From Archangium sp. (GTDB taxonomy: Bacteria; Myxococcota; Myxococcia; Myxococcales; Myxococcaceae), in contig JALHMW010000005.1 of assembly GCA_022843845.1 (NCBI GenBank), positions 165,486 to 229,485 of the forward strand: a stretch of 64,000 bases of DNA, given 5' to 3'. This document shows, in pieces, positions 43,654 to 52,168 of the stretch; within the stretch, counting starts at the first letter, position 1, and every line of letters begins with the position of its first letter. Made by a program: the position numbers and the translations under genes. Below the pieces are notes generated by a model that made no database searches, was not told the origin of the DNA, and saw only the letters and a list, made by a program, of their open reading frames with translations.

Positions 43654-44700
43654 GTGCTCGCGACGCTGCTGACAGCCCTCCTGGCGACGTCGCCTCCGCC
43701 CGAAGAAGGGCCGATCGACCTCCCTGCTTTCGCCACTCGGGCTCCCGTCACGACCGTCGCGTTCGACACCGCGCGATTTCACGTCGTCGCGTCCGAGCGT
43801 GCCGAACAACCCGCGCGCGCGCTGGGCCCTGAGCTCGAGACGTTGCGTGACGAGGTGTCGGCGCTGATCGGACGCGACTGGACCGGACGAACCGAGGTGC
43901 GGGTCGCGCTGGGCCGGGAGGAATACGAGGCGATGGCGCTGCCGGGCTCTCGTCCTCCAGGGTGGGCCGTCGCGCTCGCGTGGCCAGGCGCGAACGTGGT
44001 GCTCGTCGACGCGCGCTCCATCGCGACGGCTGAGGGGAAGACGACGCTGCGCCACGAGCTGGTGCACATCGCCCTGGGCCAGCTGGGCAAGGACTGGCCG
44101 CGCTGGTTCCAGGAGGGCGTCGCGCAGATGGTGACGCGCGAGACGCAGTTCAAGAGCGGCCACTACTCGACCATGGCGATCGCGATCGCCAGCGACCGGC
44201 TCTTCGACTTCGACGCGCTCCGTGATGGGTTTCCCGAGCGGCCGCAGGACGTCGAGGTCGCCTACGCGCAGAGCTCGGAGTTCGTGAGCTTCCTGTTCTC
44301 CCGCTACGGGCCGGAGCAGTTCGGCGAGCTGATCGATCTGAACGGCCAGGGCGTCATCTTCGAGCAGGCGTTCGCGCGGGCGTTCCACACGTCGCTGTCG
44401 TTGGAGGAGACCGAGTTCCGCAAGTACGTGGCGCTGCGCTATCCCTGGTGGCCGGTACTCTTCATGAGTGGCTCGCTGGTGTGGAGCGGCTCGGCGTTCT
44501 TGATGGTGCTCGCGTTCGTCAGGCGTCGCCGGGCGGTCGCCGCGCATCGAGAGAACCAGAAGCGCCTCGAGCAGCTCGAAGACACCGCGGTGGTGCTGCT
44601 GGGGACGCTGCCCAACGCCGTCAACGACGATGGCGGGCCGATCGTCGATCCGATCCCCGAGTTGCCGTGGAGAATCACCTCGATCAGAACGGGATCCTGA
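43654..44700 (+). CDS. Peptidase-MA-type metallopeptidase, membrane-anchored
   Basis: 348 residues from a GTG with signal peptide (LATLLTALLATSPPPE). Residues about 125-165 hold the gluzincin site: TLRHELVHIALGQLGKDW then WFQEGVAQMVTRE (HExxH plus the EG-A Glu 20 residues later). One C-terminal membrane helix (about 272-295, VLFMSGSLVWSGSAFLMVLA) puts the peptidase outside and a short tail inside. Peptidase MA domains are frequent in delta-proteobacteria; substrates unknown. Confidence 0.85.
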   Translation: MLATLLTALLATSPPPEEGPIDLPAFATRAPVTTVAFDTARFHVVASERAEQPARALGPELETLRDEVSALIGRDWTGRTEVRVALGREEYEAMALPGSRPPGWAVALAWPGANVVLVDARSIATAEGKTTLRHELVHIALGQLGKDWPRWFQEGVAQMVTRETQFKSGHYSTMAIAIASDRLFDFDALRDGFPERPQDVEVAYAQSSEFVSFLFSRYGPEQFGELIDLNGQGVIFEQAFARAFHTSLSLEETEFRKYVALRYPWWPVLFMSGSLVWSGSAFLMVLAFVRRRRAVAAHRENQKRLEQLEDTAVVLLGTLPNAVNDDGGPIVDPIPELPWRITSIRTGS

Positions 44701-44703
44701 CGT

Positions 44704-45636
44704 TCACAGCTCGTGCACGACGCACTTGAGCGCGCTGGGCTGCTGAAAATCGACCGCGCTTGCGCCAAACGCCGTCACCCGCCGACGCTTCCTCGATCCC
44801 AGGCCCCGCTCGAGCTGCGAGTCGAACTCGTCGGCCGACAGCGCCTCGACGTTACACATCGACAACAATAGCCCCTCGGGTGCGACGATCTTCTCGGCCG
44901 CTGCCACGAGCTGGTGATAGTCGCGGGCTGCGGTGAAGCGGCTGGTCTTCGTCGTCGCGAACCCGGGCGGATCGAGCACCACGAGATCGAACTGCTCCCC
45001 CTTCTTCGCGAACCGGGCCAGCCAGTCGAAGCTGTCACCCGCGATGAAGTCGAAGCGCTCGGGTGTCAGGCCGTTCTTCGTCAGGTTCTCTTCGCCCCAA
45101 TCGAGCACCTTGCGTGACACATCGACGTTCGCCGCCCGCGCCGCACCCCCGAGCCTCGCCGCGACGCCAAAGCCACACGTGTACGAGAACAGGTTGAGCA
45201 CCCGCCGGCCCTTCGCGTGCGCTCGCACCCAGCCCCTGGCGTCTCGCGCGTCGAGGTACAGCCCGACCGAGAGCCCGTTCGCCGGGCGGATGACGAAGCG
45301 CAGGCCCTGCTCCAGCACCTCGAGCTCGGAGACTGCGTCGCCAACGATGGGCTCCGGTGGCGCCAGGAGCGACACGTCTTCATTCGCCGCGCGCTTGGCC
45401 TCTCTCGGCCGGTGCTTCACGAAGACGCTGCGCACCACGCCGGTCGATCTCAGCGCCTCCCCGATTCCGCGCGCCTCGTCGGGAACTGCAACTCGATAGA
45501 ACGACACCACGGCGACGTCGGCGAACAGATCGATCGTCACGCCGGGCAGCTCGCCGTCGATCCACCGGAAGCAGCTCGTCTCGGCAGGCAAGCGCGCCCG
45601 CCGCCGTACGAGCGCCTCCTTCAGGAGCGCGTCCAC
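44704..45636 (-). CDS. RlmI-like class I SAM-dependent rRNA methyltransferase
   Basis: 310 residues. SAM motif VLNLFSYTCGFGVAA, ANVDVSRKVLDWGEENL, catalytic-loop DLVVLDPPGF and late LLLSMCNVEAL. RlmI (m5C1962 of 23S rRNA) members carry an N-terminal PUA domain; here the protein starts directly at the EEHAD-like domain (ELPGVTIDLFADVAVVSFYR), so the PUA is absent. Starts 16 bases before the end of the upstream amidohydrolase gene. The modified base is inferred from the family. Confidence 0.85.
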   Translation of the reverse strand: MDALLKEALVRRRARLPAETSCFRWIDGELPGVTIDLFADVAVVSFYRVAVPDEARGIGEALRSTGVVRSVFVKHRPREAKRAANEDVSLLAPPEPIVGDAVSELEVLEQGLRFVIRPANGLSVGLYLDARDARGWVRAHAKGRRVLNLFSYTCGFGVAARLGGAARAANVDVSRKVLDWGEENLTKNGLTPERFDFIAGDSFDWLARFAKKGEQFDLVVLDPPGFATTKTSRFTAARDYHQLVAAAEKIVAPEGLLLSMCNVEALSADEFDSQLERGLGSRKRRRVTAFGASAVDFQQPSALKCVVHEL

Positions 45637-46937
45637 ACCGCCTCGACGGCCTTCGCGGCCTGGTGCTCGAGCTGCATCAACGGCGCGGCGAGCAGCTGGC
45701 CTTCACGAACCACCACGCGCCCGTTCACGATCGTCCACGCGACGCGCGTCTGACTGAGCTGCATCAGCAGGTGCGGCGTGAAGTTGCCCACCTCCTGCGC
45801 CGGGACGAAGTCGTGCACGACGAGATCCGCGATCGCGCCGACATCGAGCGTTCCCGACGGCTGGCCGAACACCATCGTGCACAGCTCCGCCGGGCCACCG
45901 ACCAGGAACGTCGACATCAGGTTGTCCGGGTCCAGCATGCGGCCGGAGCGCGCGAGCGTCATGACGCCCGTGAAGCTCGCCGCAAGCTCTTCCCACAACG
46001 TGCCGCTGCCACCCGTGCCGAGGCCGACGAGGTTCTGACTGAGGAGCACCGCCTCCATGCCCAGCGCACTGCCGCCTTCGAGCGTGTGCGTGAGGCGTGG
46101 GCTGAGCGCGATCAACGTGCGGGTGCGGGCCAGCCGCTGCGCCTCGGCGCGATCGATGGCGCGAGCGTGGGCGCCGATTGACGCTCCACCCAGGAGGCCG
46201 AAGGTCTCGAAGCGATTGACGACGCGGGTGTTGTGGCGATCCCACGTGAGCGCGAGATCTTCATCACTCTCGGCCATGCGGAAGTGCGCGCCGACGCCGA
46301 GCTCTTCCTTCAGACGTCCGACCCGCCGCAGCAGATCGTCATCGGCGCAGAACGACGCGGCCACACCCAGCGAGCCTCGAACGAGCGGGTTGCCCTTCGT
46401 CGAGACGACGTGACCCGCGTTCGCTTCCACTTGAGCCGGGCCGGGAAACTCCTTCAGCTGGCTGCTCGACGCGTGGCTGTTGATGAGCCTGGCGCCGAGG
46501 CGTTCGGCCGTGCGGCCCTGAACGGCGAGCGCGTCTTCGACACACGACGGCGCGTGAAGGTGCTCGACGAACATCGTGGTGCCGCGGAGCAGTCCACGCG
46601 CGAGCGCCGCAGCGGTCAGCGCTTCGACCTCTCCAACCGTCACCACCTTCTCGAGCTGCGCCTCGACGCTGTAGCGCTCCTCGAGCGGCCGAAGCAGGTG
46701 GTGGCCAGACCAGGGCGACAGCTGCGCCCCGACGAGGCGGGTGTGGCAATCGACGAACCCTGGCGTGACGAGCCGGCCATCACACTGCACCGCCCAGTCA
46801 CCTGGCAGCACCGGGAGCGAGGCATCGTCGACGACCTGAACGATCGACCCGCCCTCGACCAGCACCGCCATGTGCGCCCGAACGCGCCCATCGGCGCTGA
46901 ACAGGCTGCAATCTTTGAGCAACAGCCGACCTTCCAC
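45621..46937 (-). CDS. Amidohydrolase-family protein lacking most metal ligands (pseudoenzyme?)
   Basis: 438 residues with the fold of SsnA/guanine-deaminase-type amidohydrolases: N- and C-terminal beta sandwich (SIVQVVDDASLPVLPGDW, FVDCHTRLVG; IADLVVHDFVPAQEVGNFTP) around a TIM barrel. Family members bind zinc through HxH (after beta 1), a His (beta 5), a His (beta 6) and an Asp (beta 8). Here they read H65-x-R67, R220 (AHFRMAES), H257 (IGAHARA) and G309 (GLGTGGSGT). Three of five ligands are gone while the scaffold is intact. It is probably a catalytically dead or re-purposed paralogue. Coupled to the RlmI-like gene. Confidence 0.88.
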   Translation of the reverse strand: MEGRLLLKDCSLFSADGRVRAHMAVLVEGGSIVQVVDDASLPVLPGDWAVQCDGRLVTPGFVDCHTRLVGAQLSPWSGHHLLRPLEERYSVEAQLEKVVTVGEVEALTAAALARGLLRGTTMFVEHLHAPSCVEDALAVQGRTAERLGARLINSHASSSQLKEFPGPAQVEANAGHVVSTKGNPLVRGSLGVAASFCADDDLLRRVGRLKEELGVGAHFRMAESDEDLALTWDRHNTRVVNRFETFGLLGGASIGAHARAIDRAEAQRLARTRTLIALSPRLTHTLEGGSALGMEAVLLSQNLVGLGTGGSGTLWEELAASFTGVMTLARSGRMLDPDNLMSTFLVGGPAELCTMVFGQPSGTLDVGAIADLVVHDFVPAQEVGNFTPHLLMQLSQTRVAWTIVNGRVVVREGQLLAAPLMQLEHQAAKAVEAVWTRS

Positions 46938-46968
46938 GATGCCGGCAGCCTACCCGGGATCTCCGAAG

Positions 46969-47142
46969 TCACCGCATCGGCGGCGACACCACCGGCGTCG
47001 ACGTCGCCTGATTCTTGACGGGAGCCTCACGGCACTTGCATCGCTGCTCGCGCGGCACCTTGCCGAGCACCTGCTCGACATGGGCTCCACACCCACGCCA
47101 GTCAGCCTTCCCGCACTTCGGACACGTCACGGCCATGCACAT
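46969..47142 (-). CDS. 57-residue zinc-binding protein
   Basis: ATG with AAAGGAG seven bases upstream; 57 residues ending in PPMR. The pattern CPKCGKADWRGCGAHVEQVL followed by VPREQRCKC supplies Cys pairs CPKC, C18 and CKC plus a His for one or two zinc sites. The same CPKCGK-x-W-x-GCG-HVE block occurs in small bacterial proteins of unknown function. Sits 31 bases before the amidohydrolase gene on the same strand. It is too short for ordinary gene-finding cut-offs. Confidence 0.8.
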   Translation of the reverse strand: MCMAVTCPKCGKADWRGCGAHVEQVLGKVPREQRCKCREAPVKNQATSTPVVSPPMR

Positions 47143-47200
47143 GAGTCACTCCTTTGGATCGATGCGTCGGGCATCAGAGTCAGGAGCACAGCAGCAGGGT

Positions 47201-49192
47201 TCAGTTCGACGGCGGCGCCGCGGGCAGCTTCGGCTTCGGCATCGGCTTCCCGCGCACGACGAGGTTCGAGAAGCGGCACTGCAGGTTGCGGCAGCCGACG
47301 GCCACCTTGCCGGTCCGCACGCCAAGGCCGGGCAGCTCCTTGCGCAGCACCTCGGAGCCGTTGACCGTGCCCTTCACCTCGACGCTGCCGGTGCGGAGGG
47401 CCTTCAGCTTCACGCCCATACGGAACTTCCCGCGTGGCACCGTCACCTGATCTTGCGTCATCGCGTCGGCGGCGCTGTTGCCGACCTCTTCGGTGCCGTC
47501 GAGGCGGAAGTACCGCCACATCAGGCGCATCTCGTTCACGGGCGGCAACCCCGGCACGTCAGGAATCGCAAAGAGGCTGACCTGCAGGTCCTTGATGCGG
47601 AACGACAGCTCGACGAAGCGCTGGCTGCGCGGATCGAGCGGTGGGAACTCGGGGCTCAGCCGCTCGAACGCCACCTCGACCTCGGCGCTGAACTCTTCGG
47701 TCGAGTAGTAGCGGGCGCCCAGGTACGCGCGTGGAGTCACCGTCACCGGACCTTCGGGATCGGTCACGTCACCGTACTGAATCGCCGTCAACGCGCCGTC
47801 ATCCAGCGCCCAGTGCCCCGCGTGCGCGCTGATCTCTTCACCGGCGTCGGGCGTCGAGGGCTCGAACCCGACAGTGAGCTCACTGCCCTGGTCGCGAACG
47901 GTGGCGAAGAAGGCTTCGTCGGTGTCCTGGTACCAGGCCGGAGCGCGCGCCGCAGGCGGGTTCGACTTCGCGGCCTCGGTCGGCAACAGCCGCGCCGCGA
48001 GCGCCACGAGCAACAGCGCGCCCAGCACGAAGACGCCCAGCTTCCACCCGCCCCCCGACTCCTGGACGAAGGAGGACACCCGGTTCGGCACCGTCGACTG
48101 ACGCTTCAGTGAAATCGTGCTGCCCACGGTGTCGACGAGAGGCTCGAGAATGAGCGCGACCTCGTGCGCGCTCGACGGGCGGTGCTCCGGATCGCTGTCG
48201 AGCAGCCGGGCCACGAGCTCGTCGATGGTGAGCGACAGCCCCGGCACCTTCTCGCTTGGCAGCTTGAACCGTCCGAGCGGCAGCTCGCCGGTCAGCATCT
48301 CGTACAGCAACACGCCGAGCGAATAGAGGTCGGCGCGGTGATCGACGTGTTTGGCGTCGCGTCGCTGCTCGGGCGCCATGTAGTTGACCGTGCCCATCGC
48401 GACGGCGGTGGCGGTCAACGCGATGTTCTTCTCGCTGTCCTTCATGCCGGCCAGGCCGAAGTCGGCGATCTTCACGTGGCCGCGCGGGTCGACCAGCACG
48501 TTCTCGGGCTTCAGATCGCGGTGAACGACCTTCTGCTCATGGGCGTAGTCGATGGCGCGGGCGATCTGCACCACCATGCGCAGCGCGTCTTTCGGAGACA
48601 GCCGCCGGCCGGTGAGCATCTCGCGCAGGTTGACGCCGGAGACGAGCTCCATCGCGAAGTAGTAGTGCGTGCCCGCCTGCCCGCGGTCGATGATCTGCAC
48701 GATGTTGGGGTGGTTGAGGGCGGCCAGCGCGGTGGCCTCCTTCTCGAAGCGGGCGACGAACTCGCGATCGGCCGCGAACTTCGATGGCAGGATCTTCACC
48801 GCGACCTGTCGGTTGAGCGACGTCTGCCTCGCGCGCCACACCTCACCCATGCCGCCCCGCCCCAACAGCTCGACGAGCTCGTAGCCGGGCACCTGCGGGT
48901 TGGGCTCGGCGATGGCCGTGTCAGAGGGGTTTCGAGGAGAGCTCGTCGTCGCCGCGAGATCGATCTCGACGTGCGAGGGGACGGGCGGTGGCGGCGGCGG
49001 GGGGCTGATGCCGGCTGGCCTGGCGACTTGCGTCTGCCCGAGCGACGGCGCGCGCACGTCGGTCCGGCGCACCTCGAACCTGATGCCGCAGGCGCAGGTG
49101 ATCACCTGCCCCGAGACGTAGACCGACGTGTCGTGAACGCGCGCGCAGTTGGGGCAGGACTGCGTGACGGCCTGGCGGCTCGACCGCGTCAC
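47201..49192 (-). CDS. Ser/Thr protein kinase with N-terminal zinc ribbon and C-terminal extracellular domain
   Basis: 663 residues. Zinc ribbon at 13-35 (CPNC ... CAC), Pro tract (64-72), kinase domain about 103-365: LLGRGGMGEVWRARQ, VAVKILPSK, VVHRDLKPENVLV, IADFGLAG, VNYMAPEQR. One membrane segment (about 385-403, LGVFVLGALLLVALAARLLP). The outer part (about 425-655) is beta-rich (YYSTEEFSAEVEVAFERL, VTVPRGKFRMGVKLKALRT), resembling a concanavalin/laminin-G-like sugar-binding domain. Follows the FHA-GAF-cyclase gene by 12 bases, so the two are likely one operon and a kinase-FHA pair. Confidence 0.94.
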   Translation of the reverse strand: MTRSSRQAVTQSCPNCARVHDTSVYVSGQVITCACGIRFEVRRTDVRAPSLGQTQVARPAGISPPPPPPPVPSHVEIDLAATTSSPRNPSDTAIAEPNPQVPGYELVELLGRGGMGEVWRARQTSLNRQVAVKILPSKFAADREFVARFEKEATALAALNHPNIVQIIDRGQAGTHYYFAMELVSGVNLREMLTGRRLSPKDALRMVVQIARAIDYAHEQKVVHRDLKPENVLVDPRGHVKIADFGLAGMKDSEKNIALTATAVAMGTVNYMAPEQRRDAKHVDHRADLYSLGVLLYEMLTGELPLGRFKLPSEKVPGLSLTIDELVARLLDSDPEHRPSSAHEVALILEPLVDTVGSTISLKRQSTVPNRVSSFVQESGGGWKLGVFVLGALLLVALAARLLPTEAAKSNPPAARAPAWYQDTDEAFFATVRDQGSELTVGFEPSTPDAGEEISAHAGHWALDDGALTAIQYGDVTDPEGPVTVTPRAYLGARYYSTEEFSAEVEVAFERLSPEFPPLDPRSQRFVELSFRIKDLQVSLFAIPDVPGLPPVNEMRLMWRYFRLDGTEEVGNSAADAMTQDQVTVPRGKFRMGVKLKALRTGSVEVKGTVNGSEVLRKELPGLGVRTGKVAVGCRNLQCRFSNLVVRGKPMPKPKLPAAPPSN

Positions 49193-49204
49193 GAGTGCCT
49201 TCGA

Positions 49205-50887
49205 TCAGCCCTTGAAGCCGAGAACGCGGAAGGTCGGAACACCCTTCTCCTTGCCCTTGACCTGCAGCACGGAGACGGGCTCGACGATGAAGCCGGGGCC
49301 AGCGGCGCGAACGGTCGCTTCCGACGCCAACACCTCCGAGGCCTTGGCGAGCCCACACAGCCGCGACGAGGTGTTGACCGAATCGCCGATGGCCGTGAAC
49401 TCGTGACGCTCGGTCGAGCCGATGTAGCCGACGACGGCGGGGCCGGTGTTGACGCCGATGCCGACCTCGATGGCCTTCTTGCCGGCCTCTGCGCGCTGCC
49501 GGTTCATCTCGTGAATCTCGTCGAGCATCTCGAGGGCGCAGCGCAGCGAGCGCGCGGCGTCGTCGACGTGGGTGATCGGCGGGCCCCACGTCGCCATGAC
49601 GCAGTCTCCGATGAACTTGTCGAGGTTGCCCTCGTACTTGAAGATCACGTTCGCCATCGCGGTGAAGAAGGTGTTCAGCATCGCGACGGTCTCTTGCGGG
49701 CTGTCGGCCTCGGCCATCGAGGTGAAGCCGCGAATGTCGGCGAAGATGACGCTGACCTCGGCGAGCCGGCCCACGCGCAGCAGCTCGACCTTCCCCGACA
49801 CCACGGCTTCGGCGACGGCGGGCGCGAGGAAACGCGAGAGCTCGGCCCGGGTGATGGCTTCGCGCTCGACCTTGCCTGCGAGGTCGGCGTTCTCGAGCGC
49901 GATGGCGGCCTGAGACGCGATGCCGGCGAGCACCTTGAGGTCCTTCTCCGAGAAGGCGTTGGTGCGCTCACGGGTGTCGCAGAAGAGAATGCCCTTCAGC
50001 ACGCCCTTCGAGAGCAGCGGCACGGCCATGGCGGAGCGGATGCCCTGCGCGACGATCGACTCTGACGACGAGAACCGCGAGTCGAGGATGGCGTCGGCCG
50101 TCAGCACGGCGCTGCGGGTCTCGGCCACGCGCTTGAGCACGGTCTCGGAGACGGTGACCTCGCTGTTGTCCTGCTTGCGGCGCTTGATGGCTTGCGGGTT
50201 CAGCTCGCCATCGTCGTCGGTGAGGAAGATGACCGCGTTGTCGGCGGCGAGCAGCTCGAAGGCGACGCCGAGAATCTTGTCGAGGAGCGAGGGCAGATCT
50301 CGCTCCATGCCGACGAGCCGGTGGAACTCGTTGGCGATGCGCAGCTTCTCGTAGTCCTGCTTGAGCGTCTCGATGTCGCTCAGCTTGTCGGCGGGCCTGA
50401 ACTCGGCCGACTCCATCTGGGCGACGGTGGCGAGGAAGGCCGGCATCGAGTGCGCCGACTGCACCACCGTCACGCCAGCGTTCGAGGCGGGGGTCGCGCC
50501 GACCTGATCGACGCCCGACATGAAGACCAGCCGGCTGTTGCCCAGCGCGATCTCATCGCCGTCGCGCAGGCGCAGCTCGCGCACCTTGCGGCCGTTCACG
50601 AACGTGCCATTCGACGAGTTGAGATCGCGCAGCAGGAAGGTCGCGCCGACGCGCTCGATCACGCAGTGCTCTTTCGAGACCTCACGATCGACGAGCCGCA
50701 ACGTGTTGTTCGGGTGCCGGCCCAGCGACGTCTTCTCCGACAGCGGGAACTCGCCCTGTTTGCCGTCGGCAAACTTCCCCGCCAGGCGGGGGCCCTTGAT
50801 CTGGCCGGGGGCATAGACCTGCGCGGGCTTGGGCTCGCCCGCCGTCGCCAGGTTGGTCAGGGGAATCGGTTGGTGAGCCAAGCGCAT
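49205..50887 (-). CDS. FHA-GAF-class III adenylate/guanylate cyclase
   Basis: 560 residues, no membrane segment. FHA about 40-125 (TSLGRHPNNTLRLVDREVSKEH, LNSSNGTFVNG), coiled linker, GAF about 195-335 (LPSLLDKILGVAFELLAADNAVIFL, VPLLSKGVLKGILFCDTRER) and a class III cyclase about 375-530: metal Asp in VIFADIRGF and in KFIGDCVMATW, and FTAIGDSVNTSSRL with the catalytic Asn/Arg. It should make cAMP (Lys in KFIGD favours ATP). FHA domains bind phosphothreonine, so the kinase 12 bases downstream is the natural partner. Soluble and tightly regulated. Confidence 0.95.
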   Translation of the reverse strand: MRLAHQPIPLTNLATAGEPKPAQVYAPGQIKGPRLAGKFADGKQGEFPLSEKTSLGRHPNNTLRLVDREVSKEHCVIERVGATFLLRDLNSSNGTFVNGRKVRELRLRDGDEIALGNSRLVFMSGVDQVGATPASNAGVTVVQSAHSMPAFLATVAQMESAEFRPADKLSDIETLKQDYEKLRIANEFHRLVGMERDLPSLLDKILGVAFELLAADNAVIFLTDDDGELNPQAIKRRKQDNSEVTVSETVLKRVAETRSAVLTADAILDSRFSSSESIVAQGIRSAMAVPLLSKGVLKGILFCDTRERTNAFSEKDLKVLAGIASQAAIALENADLAGKVEREAITRAELSRFLAPAVAEAVVSGKVELLRVGRLAEVSVIFADIRGFTSMAEADSPQETVAMLNTFFTAMANVIFKYEGNLDKFIGDCVMATWGPPITHVDDAARSLRCALEMLDEIHEMNRQRAEAGKKAIEVGIGVNTGPAVVGYIGSTERHEFTAIGDSVNTSSRLCGLAKASEVLASEATVRAAGPGFIVEPVSVLQVKGKEKGVPTFRVLGFKG

Positions 50888-51045
50888 GGGACCCTAGCAG
50901 AGGAGTGGCCCTGACAAAACGAACTGACGAGCCCTCTGTCGACGGCGTCGAGCCCTGGTTCGTTCCACAGTGCAGCGATGCAATTCTGTTGGTCGGCCCG
51001 GGGACGGTGGAAACACGAGCCGTTGCTTGCTACCTCATTGGCACC

Positions 51046-52116
51046 ATGGCGAAGCCAGTCCGCAAGGCCCCGACGAAGGCATCAAGCCCCCGAACTGACT
51101 CGAAAAAAGTGAAGCGGACCGCGACCCGCGCCGCACCCGCCCGCAGCAAGGCGACGAAGGCCGTGAGGCTGCCGCCACCGCCCAGAGTGACCCTCTCCGA
51201 ACGGCGTGGGCTGGTGCTCACCGCGCTCGAAGCCGCGCAGGTGCTGCACTGGGGCCTGAGTCCCGTCACGGGTTCGAGCGTCGGTGGCGTCGAGGTGCGG
51301 GTGGCGGCGATGGGTGGCCCACGCCCTTACTGGTGGCTGCGCTCACACGGGCTGTCGTCGACCGTGCCGGCGGAGGTCGTGTTGCGGGTGCCGCGCGCGC
51401 CCGGCGAGCCGCAGCCTCCGGCCTGGGCTTTCCCCGTGCTCGAGCGGCTGATCGCCTTCGCGCGCGAGGGTGAGCTGGAGCCGGGCCAGATCGTGCGTTG
51501 GCCAAAGCCGTTCGGTGAAGGTACCGAGACCGACCTCGACGCCTTCGCGATCGCCATCGACCCTTCGTTCGGAGTCATCACCACGCCCCACGACACGGTG
51601 CCGGTCCTGCTCGCGGTGGGCGTCACCAACGACGAGGTGCGCCTGGTGCGCGAGTGGAGCCCCGAGGGCCTCCTCGAGGTGCTGGCCAGGCTCGACCCGA
51701 CCCTCTCGACGACGCTCGATCGAGCCTCACTCCTTGCTTCTCCCAGGGCGCGGCAGGCCATCGAGCAGCGCGTCGAAAAAGAGGGCTCGTCGATGGGCGT
51801 GCTGCAGGCGCGCGTCTGCGAAGGTGTGGTGAGCAAGACGTCCTTGTCGTGGAAGGTCGACGCAGAGACGGCAGACGCAATCTTGAGTCTGCTCAAGGGG
51901 CGCATCGGGCATCAGCGGCCCTTCATCGTGCGCGCGGCGGCGTTCGAGCTCGAGTTCCAGCCTGGCGACGCCCCGGCGCTCACCTTCGACCGGCTCAAGG
52001 CCACCCTCAAGCTGACCCAGACGATGGCCCGCAACCTTCGCGCGACCTTGAAGGCCCGGCCCGGCACGTACACCTGGGAGGGCCTGCCGTCGTTCAGCCT
52101 CGAGGTCGTGGCGTGA
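51046..52116 (+). CDS. SUFU (Suppressor of fused)-domain protein
   Basis: 356 residues from the ATG at 51046; the frame is open for 47 codons upstream (GTG 50905), but without a good ribosome binding site. Residues 1-45 are basic and Ala/Lys/Pro-rich. Residues about 55-220 fit the SUFU domain: WGLSPVTGSSVGGVEVRVAA, YWWLRSHGLS, VLLRVPRAPGEPQPPAWAFPVLERL and TPHDTVPVLLAVGVTNDEVRLVREW. Bacterial SUFU proteins are often toxin-immunity or polymorphic-toxin-associated. No toxin gene lies near, so the role here is unknown. Confidence 0.82.
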   Translation: MAKPVRKAPTKASSPRTDSKKVKRTATRAAPARSKATKAVRLPPPPRVTLSERRGLVLTALEAAQVLHWGLSPVTGSSVGGVEVRVAAMGGPRPYWWLRSHGLSSTVPAEVVLRVPRAPGEPQPPAWAFPVLERLIAFAREGELEPGQIVRWPKPFGEGTETDLDAFAIAIDPSFGVITTPHDTVPVLLAVGVTNDEVRLVREWSPEGLLEVLARLDPTLSTTLDRASLLASPRARQAIEQRVEKEGSSMGVLQARVCEGVVSKTSLSWKVDAETADAILSLLKGRIGHQRPFIVRAAAFELEFQPGDAPALTFDRLKATLKLTQTMARNLRATLKARPGTYTWEGLPSFSLEVVA

Positions 52117-52168
52117 GCTCGACGCTCACCTCTCACGCAGAGGGCGCCGAGCCTGATAAGGCAGTTTC

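Noticed and set aside
48164..50065. 633-codon plus-strand frame over the kinase and cyclase genes
   Set aside because: Antisense reading of two strongly supported signalling genes; no domain or signal seen.
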